Of a stretch of DNA of 64,000 nt, positions 36,397 to 46,435 are shown piece after piece (position 1 is the first letter of the stretch; the number at the start of each line of letters is the position of its first letter). The position numbers were made by a program, and so were the translations under genes. The DNA comes from Streptomyces sp. I6 (GTDB lineage: Bacteria; Actinomycetota; Actinomycetes; Streptomycetales; Streptomycetaceae): positions 1,891,501 through 1,955,500 of the forward strand of contig RHDP01000001.1 in NCBI GenBank assembly GCA_003725745.1, read 5' to 3'. The notes beneath the pieces are model-generated. The model worked only from the letters and a program-made list of their open reading frames with translations, made no database searches and had not been told where the DNA came from.

Positions 36397-37661
36397 GCCG
36401 GCTCCACGAGCACGGTGACGATCTTGTTCCGGCGGCCGGCGGGGGACTCGGCGGTCAGCCGCAGGGCGCGGCCGTCCGGCAGTTCGACCTGGACGCTGGC
36501 ACCGGCGATCGGAACCCGGCCGAGGGACTTGGCCAGCAGTCCGCCGACGGTCTCCACGTCCTCGTCGTCGTAGGCGTCGAGGCCGAACAGCTCGCCGAGG
36601 TCACCGATGTCGAGCCGGGCGGTGACCCGGTAGCGCGAGTCGCCGAGTTCCTGCACGGGCGGCAGCTCCCGGTCGTACTCGTCGGTGATCTCGCCGACGA
36701 TCTCCTCCAGGATGTCCTCGATGGTGACGATGCCGGCCGTGCCGCCGTACTCGTCGATGACGACGGCGACGTGGTTGCGCTCCTGCTGCATCTCGCGCAG
36801 CAGATCGCCCGCGTTCTTGGTGTCGGGCACGAAGGCCGCCGGGCGCATCGCCGTCGAGACCAGCTCGGTCTCCGCGTCCCGGTTGATGTGGGTCTTGCGG
36901 ACCAGGTCCTTCAGATACACGATCCCGACGACGTCGTCCTCGTTCTCCCCGGTGACCGGGATGCGGGAGAAGCCGGAGCGCAGGGCGAGGGTGAGCGCCT
37001 GGCGGATGGTCTTGTACCGCTCGATGGCGACGAGGTCCGTCCGCGGGACCATCACCTCCCTGACGAGGGTGTCGCCGAGCTCGAAGACGGAGTGCACCAT
37101 CTTCCGCTCCTCGGCCTCGATCAGGGACTCCTGCTCGGCGAGGTCGACCATCGCGCGCAGTTCGGCCTCACTGGCGAAGGGGCCCTTGCGGAAGCCCTTG
37201 CCCGGTGTCAGCGCGTTGCCGATGAGGATGAGCAGCTGCGGGATCGGGCCCATGATCCGGGCCAGCGGGAGCAGGACGTACGCCGCGGCCGTCGCCGTGT
37301 TGAGCGGGTGCTGGCGGCCGATGGTGCGCGGGGAGACCCCGACGGCGACGTAGGAGACGAGGACCATCACGCCGATGGCGACGGTCAGCGCCTGCCAGGT
37401 CTTGGCGAACTCCTGCAGGCAGGCATAGGTGACCAGCGCCCCGGCCGCCATCTCGCAGGCCACCCGCACGAGGAGGGCGACGTTGAGGTAGCGCGTCGGG
37501 TCGGAGGCGACCTGGACCAGGCGGGCGGCGCCGCGCCGCCCGGATCGCAGCGCCTCGGCGGCACGGAAGCCGGAGACACGGGCGATGCCGGCCTCGGCGC
37601 AGGCGGCGAGCCAGGCGACGACGACCAGGGCGACGGCGCCGATGACGAGCTGGACGCTCAT
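36393..37661 (-). CDS. CNNM/CBS-domain membrane protein (CorC/HlyC type)
   Basis: A 422-residue membrane protein. The N-terminal CNNM-like domain has three to four helices (for example [23 protein letters not shown]). A CBS pair follows ([12 protein letters not shown]... [22 protein letters not shown] and [20 protein letters not shown]). The last ~80 residues are a CorC/HlyC transporter-associated domain. Relatives are implicated in magnesium/cobalt efflux; direct transport is unproven for this one. It overlaps ybeY upstream (ATGA) and the YjbR gene downstream, forming the core phoH-ybeY-CNNM operon. Confidence 0.94.
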   Translation of the reverse strand: MSVQLVIGAVALVVVAWLAACAEAGIARVSGFRAAEALRSGRRGAARLVQVASDPTRYLNVALLVRVACEMAAGALVTYACLQEFAKTWQALTVAIGVMVLVSYVAVGVSPRTIGRQHPLNTATAAAYVLLPLARIMGPIPQLLILIGNALTPGKGFRKGPFASEAELRAMVDLAEQESLIEAEERKMVHSVFELGDTLVREVMVPRTDLVAIERYKTIRQALTLALRSGFSRIPVTGENEDDVVGIVYLKDLVRKTHINRDAETELVSTAMRPAAFVPDTKNAGDLLREMQQERNHVAVVIDEYGGTAGIVTIEDILEEIVGEITDEYDRELPPVQELGDSRYRVTARLDIGDLGELFGLDAYDDEDVETVGGLLAKSLGRVPIAGASVQVELPDGRALRLTAESPAGRRNKIVTVLVEPA

Positions 37662-38154
37662 GAGACGGTCGGCGCCGGGGACGGACCGGTCAGGCCCCTC
37701 TCCGCCCTCCAGCCGTCGACGATCGCCGCCTGCAGACCGAACATCTCGGCGCGCTCGTCGGCCTCCTCGTGGTCGTACCCGAGCAGGTGGAGGACCCCGT
37801 GGACGGTGAGCAGCCGGAGCTCCTCGTCCATGGAGTGGCGGGTCGGCGCCTCCTCGCCCTGCTTCTTCGCGACCTCGGGGCAGAGCACGATGTCGCCGAG
37901 GAGCCCCTGGGGGGCTCCTCGTCGTCCTTGACGGGCGGACGCAGTTCGTCCATGGGAAAGGACATGACATCCGTGGGCCCGGGCAGGTCCATCCACTGGA
38001 TGTGGAGCTGCTCCATGGCCTCGGCGTCCACAACGATCACCGAGAGTTCGGAGAGCGGGTGGATGCGCATCCGCGCGAGGGCGTAGCGGGCGATGTCGAG
38101 GATCGCCCGCTCGTCGACCTCGATGCCGGACTCGTTGTTGACGTCGATCGACAT
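37658..38154 (-). CDS. ybeY: Endoribonuclease YbeY (one apparent frameshift)
   Basis: A zinc endoribonuclease of about 165 residues that acts in 16S rRNA 3'-end maturation and ribosome quality control. The N-terminal half shows [20 protein letters not shown] and [16 protein letters not shown]. The active-site motif [12 protein letters not shown] (H-x3-H-x5-H) lies in another frame. One base is missing in the G6 run at 37909-37914; adding it joins DDEEPP to [17 protein letters not shown] 38154 is the family start; ATG 38172 is also in frame. It is tightly packed between phoH and the CNNM gene. Confidence 0.95.
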
Positions 38155-38168
38155 GGTGCTGACCGGTT

Positions 38169-39191
38169 TCACTTCCCGTTGCTGCCGTTGCGGCTGTCGT
38201 ACTGCTCGTAGGCGTCGACGATACGGCCCACGAGCTTGTGCCGGACGACATCCTGCGATGTCAGCAGGGAGAAGTGCACGTCCGGGACGCCGTCCAGGAT
38301 CTCCCGGACCTGGCGCAGACCGCTCTTGGTCCCGCCGGGCAGGTCGACCTGGGTGACGTCACCGGTGATCACGATCTTCGAGTCGAAGCCGAGACGCGTC
38401 AGGAACATCTTCATCTGCTCGGGGTTCGTGTTCTGCGCCTCGTCGAGGATGATGAACGCGTCGTTCAGCGTGCGGCCGCGCATATACGCCAGCGGCGCCA
38501 CCTCGATCGTGCCCGCGGCCATCAGACGCGGGATCGAGTCCGGGTCGATCATGTCGTGCAGGGCGTCGTACAGCGGCCGCAGATACGGGTCGATCTTCTC
38601 GTAGAGCGTGCCGGGCAGGAAACCCAGGCGCTCGCCCGCCTCGACCGCGGGCCGGGTGAGGATGATCCGGTTGACCTGCTTGGACTGCAGCGCCTGCACG
38701 GCCTTGGCCATCGCCAGGTACGTCTTGCCGGTACCGGCGGGGCCGATGCCGAAGACGACCGTGTGCCTGTCGATGGCGTCGACGTAGCGCTTCTGGTTGA
38801 GCGTCTTGGGGCGGATCGTGCGGCCGCGGCTGGACAGGATGTTCTGGGTGAGGACCTCGGACGGGGTCTCGGGCGCCGCGTCTCCGTCTTCCTCGCGAAG
38901 CATGGCGATCGAGCGTTCCACGGCGTCCTCCGTCATCGGCTGCCCGGTGCGGAGCACCAGCATCATCTCGTCGAAGAGGCGCTGGACCAGTGCGACGTGC
39001 CGCTCGTCGCCGACCGCGCTGATCACATTGCCGCGGACATGGATGTCCACGGCCGGGAACGCCTTCTCGATCACGCGCAGCAGGGAGTCACCTGAGCCGA
39101 GCACGGTCACCATCGGGTGCTTCGCGGGGACGGTGAAGTGGGCTCGTGCCTGCCCCGGCGCGAGGGTCTGGTCTGTGGGTGTCTGAGTCAT
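38169..39191 (-). CDS. phoH: PhoH-like ATPase
   Basis: A 340-residue PhoH/YbeZ-type P-loop ATPase, thought to work with YbeY in RNA metabolism. An N-terminal KH-like segment ([19 protein letters not shown]) precedes Walker [15 protein letters not shown] and Walker [11 protein letters not shown]. It ends [19 protein letters not shown] 39191 (MTQTPTDQ) is chosen; the upstream open frame to 39278 is unlike the family. It is the first gene of the phoH-ybeY-CNNM-yjbR operon, with a long repeat-rich leader region upstream. Confidence 0.96.
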   Translation of the reverse strand: MTQTPTDQTLAPGQARAHFTVPAKHPMVTVLGSGDSLLRVIEKAFPAVDIHVRGNVISAVGDERHVALVQRLFDEMMLVLRTGQPMTEDAVERSIAMLREEDGDAAPETPSEVLTQNILSSRGRTIRPKTLNQKRYVDAIDRHTVVFGIGPAGTGKTYLAMAKAVQALQSKQVNRIILTRPAVEAGERLGFLPGTLYEKIDPYLRPLYDALHDMIDPDSIPRLMAAGTIEVAPLAYMRGRTLNDAFIILDEAQNTNPEQMKMFLTRLGFDSKIVITGDVTQVDLPGGTKSGLRQVREILDGVPDVHFSLLTSQDVVRHKLVGRIVDAYEQYDSRNGSNGK

Positions 39192-39667
39192 GGGCCGGCT
39201 CTCTGGCCTGCGCGTACCTCCCGTTGCAGGGTTCTCGCTGCTCGACAACCTCTGGGGTACCAGCGTACGACCCCGCACGGACAGTCCCTAAGCGCTTTTC
39301 CGCACCCCGGGGAACCGCCTCCCCGTCTCCCGGGGCTCGCGGCGGGACGGGGGGAGCCCGGCGCTGGGCACGGCAGGGCTCGGTGAGGGCGGGGGCGAGG
39401 GCGAGGACCAGGGCTGGGGCTGGGGCTGGGGCTGGGGTGGGAGCCGGAGCCGAAGCGGGGGCCGAAGCGGGGGCAGCGACAGAGACAGGGACGGGGAGCG
39501 GCCTGGGCGGGGACGGCACCGGGGACGGGGAGCGGCCTGGGCGGGGACGGCACCGGGGACGGGGAGCGGCCTGGGCGGGGACGGCACCGGGGACGGGTGG
39601 GGCCTTGGGGACGGGTGGGGCAGAAGGGGGCGTCGACAGGAGCGGGAGCGGGCCCGGGCTGCCGGTG
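39192..39667. other. Repeat-rich gene-free interval upstream of phoH
   Basis: About 475 bases. They contain a (ggggct)n microsatellite at 39408-39434 and a 34-bp tandem array at 39490-39600, and should include the phoH promoter. No gene was seen. Confidence 0.6.
39490..39600. repeat. Tandem repeat, 34-bp unit x3
   Basis: Identical 34-bp units begin at 39490, 39524 and 39558 and are followed by a partial copy. The unit starts gacggggagcggcctggg. Non-coding. Confidence 0.9.
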
Positions 39668-40776
39668 TCAGGCCGGCCGCCGGAAGCCGATCGTCGGGAG
39701 CGCGCGGCGCAGCGGCCAGGGGCGGTCGGGGGCGGGAACGAGCCCGGCCAGGAAGGCGTAGCGGGCGAGCGCCTCGGGGTCCTGGTCCTCGCAGCCCTGG
39801 ATGTACTGCCACCACGCCGCCACCTCGGTCCAGCCGGGTGCCGACAGCGAGCCGCCGAACTCCTGCACGGACAGCGCGGCGGTCAGGCCGGCGAAGGCGA
39901 GACGGTCCGCGAGCGGCCAGCCGGCGAGAGTGCCGGTGACGAAGCCCGCCATGAAGACGTCTCCGGCCCCCGTGGGATCCAGCACCTCGACCCCGATCGC
40001 CGGGACCTCGGCCGACTCGCCCGAAGCGCCGTCCACGGCGTACGCGCCGTCGGCGCCCAGGGTGACGACCGCGAGGGGCACCTTCTCGGCCAGCACCCGG
40101 GCGGCCGCGCGGGGCAGTCGGTGCGGGTGTAGCGCATCGCCTCCTCGGCGTTGGGCAGGAACGCCTCGCACAGTTCCAGGTCGTGCAGGGCGCGCAGGTC
40201 CCAGCGGCCGGATTCGTCCCAGCCGACGTCGGCGAAGATCCGGGCGCCCCGGGCGGCCGCCTCCGCGATCCAGGGCTCGAGGCGGCCAGGCGCGAGCGAG
40301 GCGACGGCGGCCCGGGCCCGGGGCGCCGCCGCCGGGGCGGTCTCGGACAGGGGGGCCTCGTGGCCGTGCGACACCATCGTGCGCTCGCCCTCGTAGGCCA
40401 TGGAGACCGTCACCGGGGAGTGCCAGCCGGGCACGGTCCGCGACTGGGAGAGGTCGATGCCCTCGCCCTGCTCCAGGGCGTCCCAGCAGTAGTCGCCGTA
40501 GAAGTCGTCACCGAAGGCCGCGGCGAGGGAGGTGCGCAGGCCGAGCCGTGCCAGTGCGGTGGCCATGTTGGCGACACCACCCGGACTCTGGCCCATCCCC
40601 CGCGCCCAGGTCTCGGTGCCGCGCACCGGAGCGGTGTCGAGCCCGGTGAAGACGATGTCGAGGAAGACGGTGCCGGTGAGGAACACGTCGCACGCCGGGT
40701 CCCCGGCGGTGCGCAGGGCGGCCAACGGGTCGATGTGCGCGGTGTGTTGCTGCTGCTCTCCGTCGGTCGTGATCAC
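39668..40776 (-). CDS. PfkB-family carbohydrate kinase (one apparent frameshift)
   Basis: A ribokinase-fold sugar or nucleoside kinase of about 370 residues. Family signatures are the N-terminal GQSPGGVANMATALARLG and the C-terminal catalytic loop LDPTGAGDVFMAGFV, whose final Asp is the base. They lie in different frames. One base is missing at 40111-40114; adding it joins RYTRTDCP to RAAARVLAEKVPLAVVTLG. GTG 40776 follows gggag. The substrate is unknown; adenosine deaminase nearby may hint at nucleosides, but the gene is not in that operon. Confidence 0.9.
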
Positions 40777-41172
40777 GGTGGCTCCCGGATGGCCGTGCGC
40801 TGCGCGCAAAGAGCGGTCCGAATCATGACAGTGTGCCCGATCCGGGCCCGCGCGCGACCCTCACACGGCCCTCTCGCACGGCCCTGGGCCCGGCACCTTC
40901 CGCGGCCCTCGCACGGCCCTCGCAGGGCCCTGGCCCGGGGCGCCCGGAGAGCGTTCGGGACCGGGGTCGGCATCGGCCGGGAGCGGACTTCGTGCAGGGA
41001 GAACGGCCTTCTCTGCCAGGCCAGCCACACCGCAAACCGGATATGTCCTGCATCACAGCCTCCGGCTTCTCCGCCTCCGGGAGTGCTTGGTACACATGGG
41101 CGCGTTCCCGTGCGGCAGCCACCGGGCGCTCCTCCCCTCCTCGCCCGTGAGGCGCGGAGGGTCCCCACGCCT
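40777..41172. other. Intergenic region with degenerate repeats
   Basis: About 400 bases, with imperfect cacggccctcgcacggccc repeats at 40860-40930. No credible gene. Confidence 0.5.
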
Positions 41173-41410
41173 TCAGCCCCTTTGCTCCCGGGAACGCCCA
41201 TGTCCTCGCGCCTGCGCGCCGCCGGCGGCCGAGGACGCCAGCAGCAGGACGGAGCCGAGCAGTCCGGCCTGGGCGGGGGCCGGGCCGAGTCCGGCGGAGA
41301 GCCGGCCGACGACGGTGGGGAGAAGGCAGGAGGCGAGGTAGCCGACGGCGAAGACCGCGACGAGCGGCTCGGGCCGCGCCGGCTCGCCCGGACGGGCCTG
41401 GTCCTCGCCT
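41173..41410 (-). pseudogene. MFS transporter fragment (N-terminal-like helices)
   Basis: On the minus strand the frame ending at 41173 reads PLVAVFAVGYLASCLLPTVV and then GRLSAGLGPAPAQAGLLGSV, followed by LLLASSAAGG. This is the first-helix / loop / second-helix pattern of a major facilitator permease. No start codon is evident and the frame stops after about 65 residues. It is best read as a remnant. Its 5' side abuts an oppositely oriented transporter-like fragment. Confidence 0.45.
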
Positions 41411-41700
41411 TCGCGGGCTACGGTACGGCGGCCCTGACGTCCGCGGTGCGGGCGGTCGTCGCCGGCGTCACGACGGGCCGCCTCGGCTCCGGCACGGCGT
41501 CCTCACCGGGCGTGGCCTGCGACCCGGTGGCGGGCAGCCTGCTGTCGGAGTACTCCGGGTACCCGGGCATGGGGCTGGTGGCGGCCGCGGCCCTGCTGGT
41601 GGTGGCGGTGCCGATGACGGCGGTCGCCGTGCACACCCCGGGCCGTCGTCCGGTGCTCGTGCCCCTGCCGGTGACCGACGTGCTCCGGCGCCGCACGGCG
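41385..41700 (+). pseudogene. MFS transporter-like fragment, opposite orientation
   Basis: On the plus strand a frame reads LVLAFAGYGTAALTSAVRAV, then DPVAGSLLSEYSGYPGMG and LVAAAALLVVAVPMTAVAV. These look like the last helices of an MFS permease. The frame stays open beyond this but becomes low-complexity. No proper start was found. Together with the minus-strand piece it suggests an inverted, internally deleted permease gene. Confidence 0.35.
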
Positions 41701-42034
41701 GCGGCCCCCGCGGTGCTCGCGGAGATCCCGGTCCCGGTGGTGGAGACGGCCCCGGCGGGCACGGCGAAGGTCCTGGCCTCCTGCGGCCGGGGCGGCGGCG
41801 CGCCCTCGGGGGATCCGCCGCAGCCCCGGCCGGGGTACGGCGAGGCGCGAGGCACCGCCCGTGCCCGCCGCCGCGCGCCGCAGCGGGCGCGGACATCCGT
41901 GCCCCGCGCCGGGCGGGTGGGGCAGGGTCGAAGGCGGGTGGGGCAAGGGCCAGAGCGGGTGGGGCAGGGTCCGGGGCGGCCGGTGCGGGCCCCGCCCGGC
42001 GGGGCCGGCCCTCACACCCGGCGGGCCCGCGGTG
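41701..42034. other. Gene-free interval downstream of add
   Basis: About 330 bases of GC-rich sequence, with three copies of a gggtggggcaggg-like unit (41918-41975). No clear gene. Confidence 0.45.
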
Positions 42035-43036
42035 TCACTCCCGGTCGAAGTCGTAGCCGGCGACCTCCGCGAGACAGCGCTCGCGGCGGGCCTCGTCCTG
42101 GTCGAGGAAGGCCGCGCGGAAGGAGTTGCGGGCCAGTTCCCGCAGCTGCTCCTGGGTCAGCCCGAGCGCCTCGCGCACCGCGTGGAAGGTGTCGCCGACG
42201 TAGCCACCGAAGTAGGCGGGGTCGTCGGAGTGCACGGTGACCAGCAGACCGGCGTCCATCATGGCCCGCAGCGGATGCTCCTCCAGGGTGTCCACGGCAC
42301 GCAGGCGGACGTTGGAGAGCGGGCAGAGGGTGAGCGGGACCTGCTCGCGGACCAGCCGTTCGACCAGCTCGGGATCCTCCATGGACCGCAGTCCGTGGTC
42401 GATCCGTTCGACGCCGAGGACGTCCAGCGCCTCGCGGACGTACCCGGGCGGCCCCTCCTCCCCGGCGTGGGCGACCTTCCGCAGGCCGAGGGACTCGGCC
42501 GCCGCGTACACCTCGCGGAACTTCGACGGCGGGTGGCCCACCTCGGCGGAGTCGAGACCGACCCCGGTGATGTGGTGCAGATAGGGCTTCGCGGCCTCGA
42601 GCGCCGCCATCGCGGACTCGGCCGACCGGTCGCGCAGGAAGCACATGATGAGCCGGGTGGACACGCCGTGCCTCTCCTCGGCGCGGTCCAGCGCGTGCGC
42701 GAGGCCCTCGACGACCGTGCCGACCGGGACACCGCGTTCCGTGTGGGCCTGCGGGTCGAAGAAGATCTCGGCGTGCCGCACCCCCTGGGCCGCGGCGCGC
42801 GCCAGATAGGCGTCGGCCAGTTCCGTGAAGTCGTCCGCGGTGTGCAGGACGGCCATCAGTCCGTAGTAGAGGTCCAGGAAGGACTGAAGATCGCTGAACA
42901 GGTAGGCCCTGCGCAGGTCTTCGGTGCCGGCGTACGGCAGTTCGACGCCGTTGCGCTCGGCCAGGGTGAAGGCGAGCTCGGGTTCGAGGGTGCCCTCGAT
43001 GTGGAGATGCAGTTCGGCCTTGGGGATGAGTGACAT
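42035..43036 (-). CDS. add: Adenosine deaminase
   Basis: A 333-residue zinc hydrolase that deaminates adenosine to inosine in purine salvage. The metal and catalytic motifs are complete: AELHLHIEGTLEPE (HxH), VAHAGEEG, the LTLCPLSNVRL region, and LVTVHSDDPAYFG with the zinc-ligand Asp. ATG 43036 begins MSLIPKAELHLHIEG, as in Streptomyces adenosine deaminases. The gene is 30 bases downstream of rnz in the same direction. Confidence 0.96.
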   Translation of the reverse strand: MSLIPKAELHLHIEGTLEPELAFTLAERNGVELPYAGTEDLRRAYLFSDLQSFLDLYYGLMAVLHTADDFTELADAYLARAAAQGVRHAEIFFDPQAHTERGVPVGTVVEGLAHALDRAEERHGVSTRLIMCFLRDRSAESAMAALEAAKPYLHHITGVGLDSAEVGHPPSKFREVYAAAESLGLRKVAHAGEEGPPGYVREALDVLGVERIDHGLRSMEDPELVERLVREQVPLTLCPLSNVRLRAVDTLEEHPLRAMMDAGLLVTVHSDDPAYFGGYVGDTFHAVREALGLTQEQLRELARNSFRAAFLDQDEARRERCLAEVAGYDFDRE

Positions 43037-43066
43037 CGGGTGCTCGCTCGGGCGTCGGCGGGTGGA

Positions 43067-43975
43067 TCAGGCTTCGCGTCTGGGCACCGGGACCCGTACG
43101 AGGTCCCGGGCCACGGACAGTTCGCCCTCGAAGCCGGCGGCACGGGCCTGCCGCTCGAACTCGTCGGGTTCGCTGTAGCGCTGGGAGAAGTGTGTCAGGA
43201 CGAGGTGCCGTACGCCCGCAGCGCGCGCCACGCGGGCCGCCTGTCCCGCCGTGAGATGGCCGTGGTCGGTGGCCAGTGCGACGTCCTCGTCGAGGAAGGT
43301 CGACTCGATCACCAGCATGTCGCAGCCCTCGGCCAGTTCGTACGCCCCGTCGCAGAGACGGGTGTCCATCACGAACGCGAAGCGCTGCCCGCGCCGCACC
43401 TCGCTGACGTCCTCCAGCGCGACCGCGCCGAGGGCGCCCTCCCGCTGGATGCGGCCCACGTCGGGCCCCTCGATGCCGTGCGCGGCCAGGCGCGCGGGCA
43501 GCATGCGGCGGCCGTCGGGCTCGGTCAGCCGGTAGCCGAAGGACTCGACGGGGTGGTCGAGTCGGCGTGCCTCGAGCGTGTACGAGGGCGTGTCGGCGAT
43601 GACGCCGCCGCCCGCGACCGGGGCCTCGGTGAGCCGGACCGTCTCGCGGTAGGCCGTCGCGTACCGGAGCCGTTCGAAGAAGCGCTGCCCGCTCGCCGGG
43701 TAGTGGGCCGTGACCGGGTGCGGCACCTGGTCGAGGTTGATGCGCTGGATCACCCCCGCGAGACCGAGGCAGTGGTCGCCGTGGAAGTGGGTGACGCAGA
43801 TCCGGTCGATGTCGTGCGCGGCGACCCCGGCCCTCAGCATCTGCCGCTGGGTGCCCTCACCGGGGTCGAAGAGGATGCCCTCCCCGTCCCAGCGCAGCAG
43901 ATAGCCGTTGTGGTTGCGGTGCCGGGTGGGGACCTGGCTGGCGGTGCCGAGCACGACCAGTTCGCGTACGGACAA
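43067..43975 (-). CDS. rnz: Ribonuclease Z (tRNA 3' endonuclease)
   Basis: A 302-residue metallo-beta-lactamase-fold nuclease that cleaves pre-tRNA 3' trailers. The metal motif is [12 protein letters not shown], with further ligands in [10 protein letters not shown] and [10 protein letters not shown]; the sequence starts [19 protein letters not shown]. The start appears to be TTG 43975, with ggag nearby. It is encoded between the HIT gene and add on the same strand. Confidence 0.95.
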   Translation of the reverse strand: MSVRELVVLGTASQVPTRHRNHNGYLLRWDGEGILFDPGEGTQRQMLRAGVAAHDIDRICVTHFHGDHCLGLAGVIQRINLDQVPHPVTAHYPASGQRFFERLRYATAYRETVRLTEAPVAGGGVIADTPSYTLEARRLDHPVESFGYRLTEPDGRRMLPARLAAHGIEGPDVGRIQREGALGAVALEDVSEVRRGQRFAFVMDTRLCDGAYELAEGCDMLVIESTFLDEDVALATDHGHLTAGQAARVARAAGVRHLVLTHFSQRYSEPDEFERQARAAGFEGELSVARDLVRVPVPRREA

Positions 43976-44005
43976 GAGGGGCTCCGTGCCTTTCGGTGCG
44001 CCGCT

Positions 44006-44364
44006 CTACCCGGGCGGCCATTCGAGGCCGCGCCCGCCGAGGACGTGGGCGTGCGTGTGGAACACCGTCTGGCCGGCCCCGGCGCCGGTGTTGAAGACGA
44101 TGCGGAAGCCGGAGGCGTCGACCTTGTCCGTCGCGGCGACCTCGGCGGCCTCGCGCAGTATGTCGGCCGCGATGCCCGGCTCGGCCCCGGCGAGGGTGGC
44201 CGCGTCCGGGTAGTGGACCTTGGGATCACCAGCACATGCGTCGGCGCCTGCGGGTTGATGTCCCGGAAGGCGAGGGTGGTCTCCGTCTCGCGGACGACGG
44301 TGGCCGGCACCTCCCCCGACACGATCTTGCAGAACAGGCAGTCGGCTTGCGGTTCTCCCGCCAT
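44006..44364 (-). CDS. HIT-family protein (one apparent frameshift)
   Basis: A histidine-triad nucleotide-binding protein of about 119 residues (HINT/PKCI type), which hydrolyses adenylated substrates. The N-terminus [15 protein letters not shown] carries the zinc Cys pair. The HxHxH catalytic motif ([10 protein letters not shown]) lies in another frame. One base is missing at 44222-44224; adding it joins HVLVIP to [15 protein letters not shown] 44364 ([11 protein letters not shown]) is clear. It lies 30 bases upstream of rnz. Confidence 0.92.
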
Positions 44365-44710
44365 GGTCCGGGCCCCTTCACGACTCCGACGATCAGTGGA
44401 ACTGCATGGTATCGGTGCCGGGGTAGTCCTTTCCCGGGTGCCGGGGTGCTCTTCCTGCGGGTGCCGGGGAGCGCCCTCTGCGGTGCCGTGCGGCACGGGC
44501 CCGCGCCCCGGTCCCGGCCGCGGGCCGCCTACCTCCCGCGGCCTGCCCCGGACCCGTGCCCCGCTCCTGCCGAGGGCCGCAGGAGGTCCCGCGGCCCCTC
44601 GCAGGCGGCCCCCGACCGGCAGGGGCCGGGATTTCCGGCAGGGGCGCCGCCGGGCCTGTCCGGCCGGGGTGCCGCCGGGCCGGTGCGGCCGTACCCCGGT
44701 CGGCTTCCGC
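44365..44710. other. Intergenic region, no gene seen
   Basis: About 345 bases of GC-rich simple sequence between the lipoprotein and HIT genes. No recognisable element. Confidence 0.45.
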
Positions 44711-45259
44711 CTACCCGGCGGAGGTGCGGGTCTCGGTGACGGTGACGGTCACGGTGACCGTGGGACGCGGTGCCCCGCCGGCCCCCGGGGCGGGAGGGAA
44801 CGACCAGGGCGTCCTGGTGGTGGTGGTGGGCAGCGGGGCGTTGCAGTCACCGAGGACGTAGGCGCGGAAGACCCGCCGGCCGTCGGACTTCGCCGTGAGG
44901 TCGCCGTGTACGCACCTGCCGCCGATCTCCTGGGTGACCGTTCCGGTGATGGTGATCCTCGCGCCGTCACCGGTCTCGCCCTCGCAGTCGACACCGGCCG
45001 CCGCGCGAGCCGAAGGGGAGGCTCCGGTGGCGCTGTTGAGCCGCGCCGAGCAGCTGAGCCAGTGGACGCGGACACCCTCTTCCTCCAGCGCCCGCGTGCC
45101 CGCGCGATCGGTGGTGTACGACACCGCCATGGCGCTCAGACCACCGGATCTCCCGGGGTCGCACGCCACGAGGCCGAAAGCGGTCAGGGCCGCGCAGACG
45201 GACGCGGTCAGGGCGCGGAGAGGGCGGGGGAGGCAGAGCAGGCGGAGAGGGGCCGTCAT
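44711..45259 (-). CDS. Putative lipoprotein
   Basis: A 182-residue protein. A signal peptide ends in a lipobox (AFGLVAC, cysteine at about residue 33), so it is probably tethered outside the membrane. The mature part contains two cysteine pairs and a beta-rich core (GEGVRVHWL-like strand, then ARITITGTVTQEIGGRCVHG). The tail is Thr-Val rich (TVTVTVTVTETR). No enzymatic motif was recognised. It lies between HIT and rsmE on the same strand but is separated from both by about 450 and 350 bases. Confidence 0.85.
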   Translation of the reverse strand: MTAPLRLLCLPRPLRALTASVCAALTAFGLVACDPGRSGGLSAMAVSYTTDRAGTRALEEEGVRVHWLSCSARLNSATGASPSARAAAGVDCEGETGDGARITITGTVTQEIGGRCVHGDLTAKSDGRRVFRAYVLGDCNAPLPTTTTRTPWSFPPAPGAGGAPRPTVTVTVTVTETRTSAG

Positions 45260-45703
45260 GGGCGGCAGCGTGCCAGGGGCGGGAGGGGCGCGGTAGACCG
45301 TTTGCGGCCAACGGCCCCTTCACATGAGCCGGATGGGTGACACTCGCGGGCACCGCGCCACCCGGCGAGGCACCGCCGCTGCCCCGGCTCCGGCCGACGT
45401 CGGGCTCCTGCCGAGGTCGGGCTCGGGCCGGGGTCCGGGTCGCAGTCGGGAGCCGGGGCGCGGTCGGGAGCCGGGGCGCGGGATCGGGTCTCGGAACCAG
45501 GTCTCGGGCTCGGGGCCGGGGCGGGGGCCGGGGAGCGTCCGCGCTGCGCCCTCGCCGGAGGCGCAACGGCGCGGGCGCCTCCGGGCGGGAGGCAGGTCTC
45601 CGCCCGGCGCCCTCGCCGCTGCCAGGGCCGGTCAGGGCCGGTCAGGCGCCTTCGTACGGAACGGGCGCCCGGGGCCGCGGCGCACGGCAGAAGGCCTACC
45701 CGT
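45260..45703. other. Intergenic region with GC-rich repeats
   Basis: About 440 bases including imperfect repeats of gtcgggagccggggcgcg (45447-45480). No gene. Confidence 0.5.
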
Positions 45704-46435
45704 TCAGGACCAGCGGCCGGTGCGACCGAGCAGCAGGGCGGACGCCGCCGTCCCCGCGGTGGAGGTCCGCAGGACGCTCCTGCCCAGGCGGCAGGGCCTG
45801 GCGCCCGCCTCGGCGAACGCGGCCAACTCCTCCGGGGAGACGCCCCCTTCGGGCCCGACGACCAGCACGATGTCCCCGGAGGACGGCAGTTGCGCGGTCG
45901 CGAGCGGTTCCGCACCCTCCTCGTGCAGGACGACCGCGAGGTCCGCCCCTGCGAGCAGCCGGGCCACCTGCCCGGTCGTGGCCGCCTCGGCGACGTCGGG
46001 GAAGCGGAGCCGTCGTGACTGCTTGCCCGCCTCACGGGCCGTGGAGCGCCACCTGGCGAGGGACTTGGCGCCGCGGTCGCCCTTCCACTGCGTGATGCAG
46101 CGGGCGGCCGCCCACGGCACGATCACGTCGACACCGGTTTCGGTCATCGTCTCGACGGCGAGTTCGCCGCGGTCTCCCTTGGGCAGGGCCTGGACGACCG
46201 TGATCCGGGGGGCGGGTTCCGGCTCCTCGCGCAGTTCCGTGACGGTGACGTCGAGGCGGTCCCTGCCCTCGACGACGGCGACGGTGCCGTAGCCTCCGGT
46301 GCCCCGGCCGTCGGTGAGGACGATCTCCTCCCCCACGCGCAGACGGCGCACGGAGACGGCGTGCCGCCCTTCGGGCCCGTCCAGGGTGACGGTGCCGGTG
46401 CGGACCTCGCCGACCAGGAAGACGGGGGCGGTCAC
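45704..46435 (-). CDS. rsmE: 16S rRNA (uracil1498-N3)-methyltransferase
   Basis: A 243-residue SPOUT methyltransferase that modifies U1498 of 16S rRNA. A PUA-like N-terminal part (GPEGRHAVSVRRLRVGEEIV) precedes the trefoil-knot SAM site, with VLVVGPEGGVSPEEL and the final LGRSVLRTSTAGTAA. GTG 46435 overlaps the stop of the upstream nitronate monooxygenase gene (GTGA). This agrees with the actinobacterial order hrcA-dnaJ-(NMO)-rsmE. Confidence 0.96.
   Translation of the reverse strand: MTAPVFLVGEVRTGTVTLDGPEGRHAVSVRRLRVGEEIVLTDGRGTGGYGTVAVVEGRDRLDVTVTELREEPEPAPRITVVQALPKGDRGELAVETMTETGVDVIVPWAAARCITQWKGDRGAKSLARWRSTAREAGKQSRRLRFPDVAEAATTGQVARLLAGADLAVVLHEEGAEPLATAQLPSSGDIVLVVGPEGGVSPEELAAFAEAGARPCRLGRSVLRTSTAGTAASALLLGRTGRWS

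Noticed and set aside
43040..45340. A 766-residue open frame on the plus strand
   Set aside because: It is antisense to rnz, HIT and the lipoprotein genes, all with clear catalytic motifs on the minus strand.
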